Below, one piece after another: positions 56,244 to 64,000 of a DNA stretch of 64,000 nucleotides. The DNA comes from Apodemus sylvaticus (Eukaryota; Chordata; Mammalia; Rodentia; Muridae). Positions within the stretch are counted from its first letter, which is position 1. The number at the start of each line of letters is the position of its first letter. The notes under the pieces were generated by a model, which searched no databases, was not told the DNA's origin, and saw only the letters and a program-made list of their open reading frames with translations. A program made the position numbers and the translations under genes. The stretch is taken from the NCBI RefSeq assembly GCF_947179515.1, contig NC_067487.1:40595266-40659265 (forward strand), in the 5' to 3' direction.

Positions 56244-59200
56244 GTAATTGTTTATTTCTTCAGGAATGTGAATGGCACTGTTAAGACTATAGAGTATGTG
56301 TGTGTCAAATCATTAAGTAGTGACATCCTGAAACTAAGAAAATCTGGATAGTGATTTGGTTTTCCATTGGCATTTGGTTTCTCAAGTAAGAGCTCCTAAG
56401 ATTAAAGTAGAGTCTCTGGTATGTAATAAGAGTCTAGGCAGCTCTTCAGGGGGACCTCTAGGTCCTTGAAATTCTTTTGCTGAATTTGAGGGAGAATTAT
56501 ACTAAGAATGTTAATAAAAATAAATATGCCAGATGAGAATAAGGCAATAAATGGCTGTTTTAGTCAAAGTTCTCTTGCTGTGAAGAGACACTATGGCCAC
56601 AGCAACTCTTAAAAAAGAAAGCATTTAATTGGGTCTGGCTTACAGTTTCAGAGGTTTAGTTCTTTGTTGTCATAGCTGGAAGCATGGCAGCATCCAGGTA
56701 GACATGGAGCTGAGAGTTCTACATCTGGCTCTGTAGGCAGTAACATTTGAGACCAACCCCAAAGCCCACCCCCAGTAACACACTTCCTCCAACAAGGCCA
56801 CACCTCCTAATCTCTGTCACGTAGTTCCACTTCCTAATGACCTGGTATTCAAATCTATGGGCCTGTGGGGGGCCAATTCTATTCAAACCACCACAATGGC
56901 CAATAACTATTACAATCTAGGTGTACTTACGGGAGCTTGGTATGCACTCTGCATAATCTCTAAATGGTGAAATCTCCATCTCAATTCTCAAATACCAGCT
57001 GCAAAGGGGGAAACATAGTATTCAATAGTTTTGTTATAGCATGAGAAAAGATCCATCCTATGGAGTTACTGCCTGGTGATGCCTGCCTTTAGTCCCAGCA
57101 CTCAGGAGGCAAAGACAGGCAGATGTCTGAGTTTGAAACCAGCCTGGTCTACAGAGAGAGTTCCAGGATAGTCAGGCCTACGCAAGAAGAAACCATGTCT
57201 TGAAAAAACCCAGAGTTTCTTCTAGGAGGCATTCTGAAAATATTCAAGGATACAATGAACAAGTCACTGAGCATCTTCACATGCTGGAGCAGTGCACTGA
57301 GGGCTCAGGCGTTGCTCTGGGTCCCCCCAGCTCTGTCTCTCCCAGTGGACTTAGTGAGGTTGCTCAGCTCCTGTCACTTGATACAATAATTCAACTTTCT
57401 ACGTAGGTTTATGAGGTTAGATTAATGCCTGTGAAATGCATATAATGGAGTCTCTCAAATTGTAGTCCAAATGTATGAATTATTACTTAATTGTTACTAT
57501 TTATTTAGTTTTCCCATTCTTCCCCATTTTTAATGATGATTTAGTACAGATCATTAGAATGCCAACAAGCATAGTTTTGTAGGTCATTTACCTTAGGGAA
57601 CAAAATGATTTAATCCAACTCACTAGTATGGTTTAGTAAAGAGATGAAATTGTGAATAAATCTAGGAGATAAATTGAATTATAATTGTCCATAAACATTT
57701 CTTAATCTTTATTTTTATTTTATGTGTGTGGGTATGTTGCCTTCATGTTTGTGTATATACCCTCTATATGAGGTGTTCCTGGTGACCAGAAGAATCTTAA
57801 CTGGAGTTAAAGTTTACTGTAAGCTGCCATGGGGGGTGCTGGGAATTGAACCCAGGTCCTCTAGAAGAGCAACTAGTGCTCTTCTCAGCCATCTTTCCAG
57901 ATCCCAATAACATTTCTATTAGCTGATTTGACAGTTCACAATTAACACTTCTTTGAAAAGAACTTGGTGTGTATCCATTCTGATCCCTAACACCTGGTAC
58001 ATAGCACATTGGCATTTGTGGATGTATGCCAGTCCAAACCAGCCTTCTCTGACCTGAAATTGATTAGCAAGATAAAGATGTATGCAGAGGCTTATGTAAA
58101 ATGGCACAGCTTCCAGTCTATGGTTTAATTTTTTGAGTGCCTTCTGAAGTGTCTGCTGTTTTTCACTTAGTATTACATTTCAGAGGTTTGTCTATAATGT
58201 GCCATTACTGCATTCGTTTTTATTGCTTAGTAGTAGTTCATAGAGTAAATGACAGTATGACATTTGGGTTATTTTCCCTGTATTCACTGTTAGAGCAATG
58301 CTGCTGTATACAAGTTAGAGGTCACGATAACAGTAAACATTTAAAGTTCATTGTGTATGCCTTTGGAAACAGTGGCTTTGCTGGTACACAGGTACTGCAG
58401 TTTTATTTTATCCTCACCAGTACACTGAGTATTGCTAAGGGTTATTTTTAAAAATACATACAAACATTTTAAAGTCTTTATTCATTAGTGGGGGGCATAC
58501 ATGCCATCACATGGGTCCCTAGAATCAACTGTAAGCCATATAGCTTGTTAGCACTTGTTCTGTCACTGGATATATAGGAGTCATTGTGTCTTGAATATTT
58601 GTGTGTGTGTGTGTTTGTGCCACAACACAAATGCCAGAAGTCAGAAGACAAATTTAAGTAGTTGGTTATCTGCATTTTACAGGTCCTGCTTATAAGGCTT
58701 AATATGCTAAACATGTACTGCTTTTATACTTATTAAGCCTTATTTAAAGTATGTGGTTTGTGGGGGCTGGAGAAGTGGTTAAGTGGTCAAGAGCATTGAC
58801 TGCTCTTCCAGAGGACCCAGATTTGATTCCTGATCACCCACATAGTGACTCACACTCATTTATAAATCTAGTTCCAGAAGATCAAATGGCCTCTTCTGGC
58901 TTTTGTGGGCACCAGGCAGGCGTGTGGTGCATAGATAAAAGCTGTAGACAACACATAAAATATCAAAGTACAGACTAAGGGGTGAGAGACAGCTCAGTGG
59001 TTTAGAGAGAGCACTTATTCTTGCAGAGGATCTGGGTTCGGTTCCCAGCACCCACATGGTGGTTCACAACCATCTCTTTCTTACTCCAGTTCCAGGAGAC
59101 CTGTTCCCCTTTCTGACCTCTACAGACACTACCCACCTATGCAGTGACCATATGTAGACAAAATACATAAAACGAATACATCTCATAAAAGTTTATTTAA

Positions 59201-60356
59201 GATTTAAAAAGATGCAGTTTTAGCATATCCATAAAACTGTTATCTCTATTAACTTAATGGCAATCCAGTCCTCCTTTTTCCGTCTTAGTTATTATGCAAA
59301 TACTATCCTGTTAACATGTTACATTTTCTAGAATTTCATATATAAAGAGAATTAATATATTAGGAATACTTACCTAATTTCATTATTGTTTTAAAATTTA
59401 TTATTTTTTTGTGGACATTGTCTTCTTTCCACTCTGAAACAGACTTTATATTTTTAAGCTGTTGTGTATTTAAACAACTTTGAAAACAGATCCAAAGTAA
59501 AGAGTTGTCTGTGTTTGTTTATAAATAATGCAACAGCATGAGAGATCCGTGAAGAGTTTCCCAGCAATATTCTTGGCTTCTGGGGATTTTTCTCATAATT
59601 GCCTTTCATTAGTCAGTGGTAAATCAGTAGGGACTGTGACCTAATCCATTCAATTTTTCTCATATTAAGCTTATTTAAGACTACTATTAACAGAATTTGA
59701 GTAAGTCTACCTTGTACCTACAAATTTAAGGCCTTACTTCACTAGAGGAAATAGGTTGACATTGCCTGTAGTTCAGAGAGAATGCTTGACTCTAATTGTA
59801 GTTTTTGGAGGGCTGTCTAAAGGTAGTCAGTCAGGTTTTATTTATCATAGACACCTGACAGTTCTGTGGCAGTTGTCCATGTTATAGTCCTGGATTCTGA
59901 AAGATGTAATGTTTCTCCCTCCCACATACCTCCTGCAGTTGTTGCTTTCCCTCCACCGTACAGAATTAATGACCTAGTTGAGCAATTGTAACTTACTCCT
60001 TCCAAGTCCTCCACTTCTGCCCAGAACTTGCATAGACAATATTAGCTAGCACACTTTGATGTAATTTAAAGACCTGTTATATTTCCCATTTGGTCTCATG
60101 TGTACCAGCCTCACATGTACCATTATAGTGTGCTGCTTGGTCCAGTGGTTTTTATTCCTATTCTATAAGAGAATCCAGATGACTAAAGCAGAATGAGGTT
60201 TGGATCCTGTAAGCCCATGTCATCTTTATTGTTAGATGCCATCTTTATTGTCCCAGAGTCACAAGTGAGAAAAATGTCAAAGTTCAGGGCAGAATCCTTA
60301 TTTTCTAATTAGGTTTATATAAGCCTCCCCCCCTTTTTGTCTTCATCATTACTCAG

Positions 60357-60444
60357 GAAGCAGCTGAGAAGAGATGATCCCTTTGTGGGGACAGCTGAAC
60401 TTGATGACCAACCTGCCTTACTCAGATTTTTGGACAAGGAGGAG
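60357..60444 (+). other. Candidate cassette (poison) exon in Zfp131
   Basis: The acceptor side is excellent: a long C/T tract (CCTCCCCCCCTTTTTGTC...) and ACTCAG. The donor AG|GTGAGG is near consensus. In the phase left by the preceding exon the 88 bases are open for 29 codons after arginine (KQLRRDDPFVGTAEL...). Because 88 is not a multiple of three, joining to the next exon shifts the frame and meets TGA after 16 codons. Inclusion would therefore truncate the protein after the BTB domain or trigger nonsense-mediated decay. Confidence 0.4.
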
Positions 60445-60589
60445 GTGAGGGAAGTGGAGTGTGAAATCATATTGAGTCAGTGTTTGAGGAGGATATTGTG
60501 AGAATTTAAATAGCAGTATCTGTTGGAGGTAGGAAGCTAAGAAACTAATACCTTACTGTTAACCAGTTATTATAGTGCTTTCGTGATTG

Positions 60590-61700
60590 AGATGCTGCAC
60601 CATTTTCAGACTAGATGACTTAGGAAGCCAAACATGACATGGTTTCATGGACTATAGTCCTAAGGCCTAAAGAAGCAGCTAGCTGTTCAGACTGGAGCAG
60701 CACAAGAATGACCTGAAAAAATGATGGGGTGAAGCTACCACAGACAGGTCCCACATCAGTGTGATTGTAAGTACAGCATCCTGTGGAATGCTGCTGCTTC
60801 ACTGCAAGACAGGCATCCTTTTAGGAGGTGTCAGAAGTCAGGCATGAAGTCTACACTTGAAGGTCAGTTTGTGATGCTGAATGTTGGCTCTTGGCATTAA
60901 CATTGGCAGTCTGGGCAAAGCTTATTTAATATGCTGCTTCCACCAACTGATTAGTCTTCTTAGAGAATGGCCACTCGTGGACAGGTAATGAGTGACTCAG
61001 GAAGTTTCCAAAACCATTGTTTTTCTCCATGATTGTGGCTTTCGAAGTAGCTGTCTTCAGTGTGCCATGCTTTTCAAGTTCACCAAATAGTTAAGGCACT
61101 GGCAACAGCCCATGTGTTAGTAAAAATATAGCAAGATAAGTCATAAGGAATGTTGACCAGAGTTATGATGACAGTGTAGACTGCTGCCTACAAAGCATTG
61201 CTGCTATGTCTAGTTTGACTTTCACAGATGCTGTTGAGGCTAAGCACGTGCAACAAAAGGCCAACCACTTGTTCAAATTAAGCATTTCTTCTTGACTGAC
61301 CAAAGAAAGATACTTGCTATACACCTCTTAGCATATTAGTCACAAAGTCTGGTTGACTCACATACAGAATGGGACTTTCAGACTGGAAGACTTGAGCTTT
61401 CCATAGGTTGGGTATCAATTTCAATATGTGACCAGCAGCAGGCTAGTTGTTTTCAGAGTATCTTATAGCCGTGACTAGAGTCAAGTCTAAAACCCAAAAC
61501 CTTTGAGTAGAGACTGTCTCCCTTTACCCGAGTTCCTTCCAACATTATCGGATTGTTCTTAGTCCCCATTGTGTGTACGGAGATTTTTGCTCCATCATGA
61601 ATTTTGTTTTTCCTTAAAGCAGCTGAAGTCAAGATAGAGGGGAAGAAAGAAGGTAGAGAAAGAGATGTGGAAGGAAACACCGCTGGGAAGCAAGGCACAT
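60590..61700 (-). pseudogene. Possible processed pseudogene, parent unknown
   Basis: The minus strand shows reading-frame pieces at 61453-61698 and 60620-60802 with protein-like composition, plus further short stretches between them broken by stops and frame changes. The 1.1 kb is free of SINEs. I cannot name a parent gene and see no poly(A) tail, so this is tentative. Confidence 0.25.
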
Positions 61701-62299
61701 TTTCTTTAGATTCAAGCAGCCTAGAAGCTGCATGTTTCTTGCCATATTATGTTTCCAGCCCACCCAAGCACCTCAGTCAGCAGCAGGGTGAGAACTTCAG
61801 AAATGGTCTGTTTCAGGTTATGGGCCTTCTTGACTTAGCATCTCTCTCCATGTTTTCTAGATGAGGATGACAGATAGCCTTTGGCTTGACTTGGGTTTGA
61901 GTTGCAGCTGTTCCTTTTTGCATAGCGCACCCTGGATGTTTGTTGTCCTTGTCACAATACTGTACCTTAGGCTTTTGTGTAATGTTAACAGAAGATGGCA
62001 GTGGGGAGGCAGAAGTTAGTGGGCCTGGGGTAAGACTCCCCTCTGCTTTCTAGAATTAAAGGATTTTAGTTCTCACAATTTTAGAAGTACTGGTCTGTTG
62101 TTGACTGTTCCATTAACCTTCATATAGCTATACTTGGATAAATGTCATTACAGCTTTTAGGGAAATCTTAAAATTGATCAGTTCAGGCTGCCCTATTTTG
62201 TTTTCTGCCTTCGACATATATTTAGTTTATTGATTTTTTTTTCAAAGAAGTCTTATTTTATAAGGTTTTTTTTAAAAACCTATACTTTATATATTTCAG

Positions 62300-62982
62300 G
62301 AACAAAGAAAACTCAGCTCCATTAGAGGAGAATACTACAGGAAAAAATGAGGCAAAAAAAAGAAAGATTGCAGAAACATCGAATGTTATCACTGAATCAT
62401 TGCCGTGTGCAGAATCGGAACCTGTGGAAATTGAGGTGGAGATTGCTGAAGGCACAATTGAAGTAGAAGATGAAGGCATCGAAGCTTTGGAGGACATGGC
62501 TTCTGCCAAGCAGTCTATAAAGTACATACAGAGCACAGGCTCCTCCGATGATTCCGCCCTAGCATTGTTGGCAGATATCACCAGCAAGTACCGTCAAGGT
62601 GAAAGCAAAGGACAGATTAGCGAAGATGACTGTGCATCTGACCCCATAAGCAAACAGGTAGAAGGTATTGAAATTGTGGAACTTCAGCTGTCACATGTGA
62701 AGGACTTGTTCCATTGTGAGAAATGTAACCGTTCGTTTAAATTGTTTTACCATTTTAAGGAACACATGAAATCACACTCCACTGAGAGTTTCAAGTGTGA
62801 AATATGCAATAAAAGGTATCTCCGGGAGAGTGCATGGAAACAACACCTAAACTGTTACCACCTTGAAGAGGGTGGAGTAAGCAAGAAGCAAAGAACTGGG
62901 AAAAAGATTCACATATGCCAGTACTGTGAGAAACAGTTTGACCACTTCGGACACTTTAAAGAACACCTTCGAAAGCATACAG
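62300..62982 (+). CDS. Zfp131: Zfp131 exon: acidic region and zinc fingers 1-3
   Basis: A 683-base exon between ATATTTCAG and GTAATT covers residues 124-352. In order: a basic cluster AKKRK (142-146), a nuclear-localisation candidate; a long acidic stretch (about 163-190, EIEVEIAEGTIEVEDEG); then three C2H2 fingers. Finger 1 has C263, C266, H279, H283; finger 2 has C290, C293, H306, H311; finger 3 has C330, C333, H346, H350. The exon ends inside the TG-E-K-P linker after finger 3, so the protein (about 620 aa in human) continues beyond the window. An in-frame GT...AG segment at 62658-62759 lies inside the exon. Confidence 0.97.
62658..62759 (+). other. Zfp131: In-frame alternative intron inside the coding exon
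   Basis: The segment starts CAG|GTAGAAGG and ends CCATTTTAAG|GA, so it can be spliced as a 102-base intron. It encodes V244-K277 (34 residues). Removing it keeps the frame and deletes the two cysteines of finger 1, disabling that finger. Human ZNF131 is, as I recall, annotated with isoforms of 623 and 589 aa, a difference of exactly 34. Confidence 0.65.
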
Positions 62983-64000
62983 GTAATTAGCAAATACTTT
63001 GTTTCGAGAATAATATTTTTTTATATTCACTTGAACTCTAAGTCCTGTTTTTCCCTCTATTTTCTGATGAGCTTGATACGCAGTCAATTTTTGATGCTTT
63101 ACATGCAAATCAATGTCAGCCTAAAAAATGATTGTTACTACGTCTGGCCCTTTTATATTCTTTAAAGAAATATGTAAAATAGATTATAGTTTAATTGCTA
63201 AGTACCATGAATTAAATTTTAATTATTGTGTATTCTTTTGTTTTCCATGTTAACATGTTATATAGATAAACATACTTATAAGCAATCTATCATTTTTAAA
63301 TATTTTTTTCCTTTTGTTGGGGCGTACAGTTAAAATCCTCTTTTTAGGAGTTTGTACTGGATTCTGTGGGTGTTGAATTTGCATGTGGGTATGTGTATAT
63401 GCACTATTTGTGCACCTGTGTGTGTGAAAGCCAGAGATGACAGGCCTTTCCCTGCTATTTCTTTTCAACTTTATTTTTGGAAGCAGAATCTCACTGAACC
63501 TGAAGTTAATCAGTTCAACAAAACTGTCTGGTCAGGGAGCTTCAGGGATATGCCCCTGCTCCCCACCCCTAGCCAGATGCTGAACTCACATACCACACTG
63601 CCTTCCTAGCTTTTTATGTGATGTTTGGGGGTTAAGTCTCATATTCTGTTTGTGCAGCAGACACTTCCAGTACTAGTAAAATTTTGACCCAGAAAAATAT
63701 AGTCATTTATGTCTGTCTCTACCTCTCTTAAAGGCAAATGTGTCAGGACTATTGGACAGCCAAGGGAGGTGAGGAATACTCTTTCTTCTAAGAGTTATCC
63801 TCTTGAAGAGGTCCCAGGAAGCCTGTCTTTGGCCACCATAGTTCTGTGTGGTCCTCCCCACATTCCCAGCCCACATTCACACTGGATTCCTTTTCCTTGC
63901 TTCTACTCCCCAAGCACTTCTTGCTAGGTTTCCTCAGTCAAGCATAGGACCTACTACCAGTAACTTTTTGCTAGGCTCTAAACCCTCTATAGTATGGAGA
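62983..64000 (+). other. Start of the next Zfp131 intron
   Basis: Begins with donor GTAATT. Apart from a possible old SINE-like patch (about 63430-63600) nothing is recognised. The next coding exon is not reached by 64000. Confidence 0.7.

Larger units (their letters stand above)
56244..62299 (+). other. Zfp131 intron of 6 kb
   Basis: Holds the medium-reiterated rodent repeat in reverse at 56560-56895, a sense B1 at 57062-57212, an antisense B3 at 57705-57905, sense B3 copies at 58763-58975 and 58980-59185, and possibly old reversed L1 at 57950-58450. The interval 59200-60350 is AT-rich and unremarkable. The candidate cassette exon is at 60357-60444. Confidence 0.75.

Noticed and set aside
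1..64000. CRISPR arrays, operons, tRNA or rRNA genes
   Set aside because: The window is mammalian nuclear DNA. The direct repeats are microsatellites, tandem duplications or target-site duplications, and tRNA-like motifs belong to SINEs.

Overview
The window is mammalian nuclear DNA, almost certainly house mouse or a very close Mus. It is packed with the rodent SINEs B1, B2 and B3/B4, long CA/TG microsatellites, L1 remnants and rodent LTRs. It also carries the 5' half of a vertebrate BTB/POZ zinc-finger gene that I recognise as Zfp131 (human ZNF131), a gene I place from memory on mouse chromosome 13.

Layout. Bases 1-44,900 are gene-poor and repeat-rich. They hold two things related, in my reading, to the annexin A2 receptor gene (ANXA2R), which in human lies just upstream of ZNF131. 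One is an intact 164-codon plus-strand ORF at 2637-3131 with its own poly(A) signal; both of its ends resemble human ANXA2R. The other is a clearer but broken minus-strand relative around 18,960-19,641, with an open N-terminal half, then stops and frame changes. The rest is repeats. The notable ones are a 3'-truncated U2 snRNA retrocopy with perfect target-site duplications, a 36-bp minisatellite in which most copies carry a GC box, an ERV1-type solo LTR, an L1 remnant interrupted by a B2 and a hAT element, a B2 split by a locally copied insertion, and a roughly 480-bp ATAGC/ATAGG array.

Bases 44,960-46,150 form a CpG island with GC boxes, a TATA-like element and CRE-like half-sites: the Zfp131 promoter and untranslated first exon region. 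Four coding exons follow on the plus strand (46246-46384, 47682-47783, 56099-56243, 62300-62982). They encode the BTB domain, a basic nuclear-localisation candidate, an acidic region and the first three C2H2 fingers. The remaining fingers and the C-terminus lie past the right edge. Introns contain SINEs, L1 pieces and one well-formed but frame-breaking candidate cassette exon (60357-60444).

There is no operon-like organisation, CRISPR array or mobile defence system. The best leads are the ANXA2R-like pair, the candidate poison exon and in-frame exonic intron in Zfp131, and the repeat rearrangements. Repeat family names and edges are by eye and approximate.
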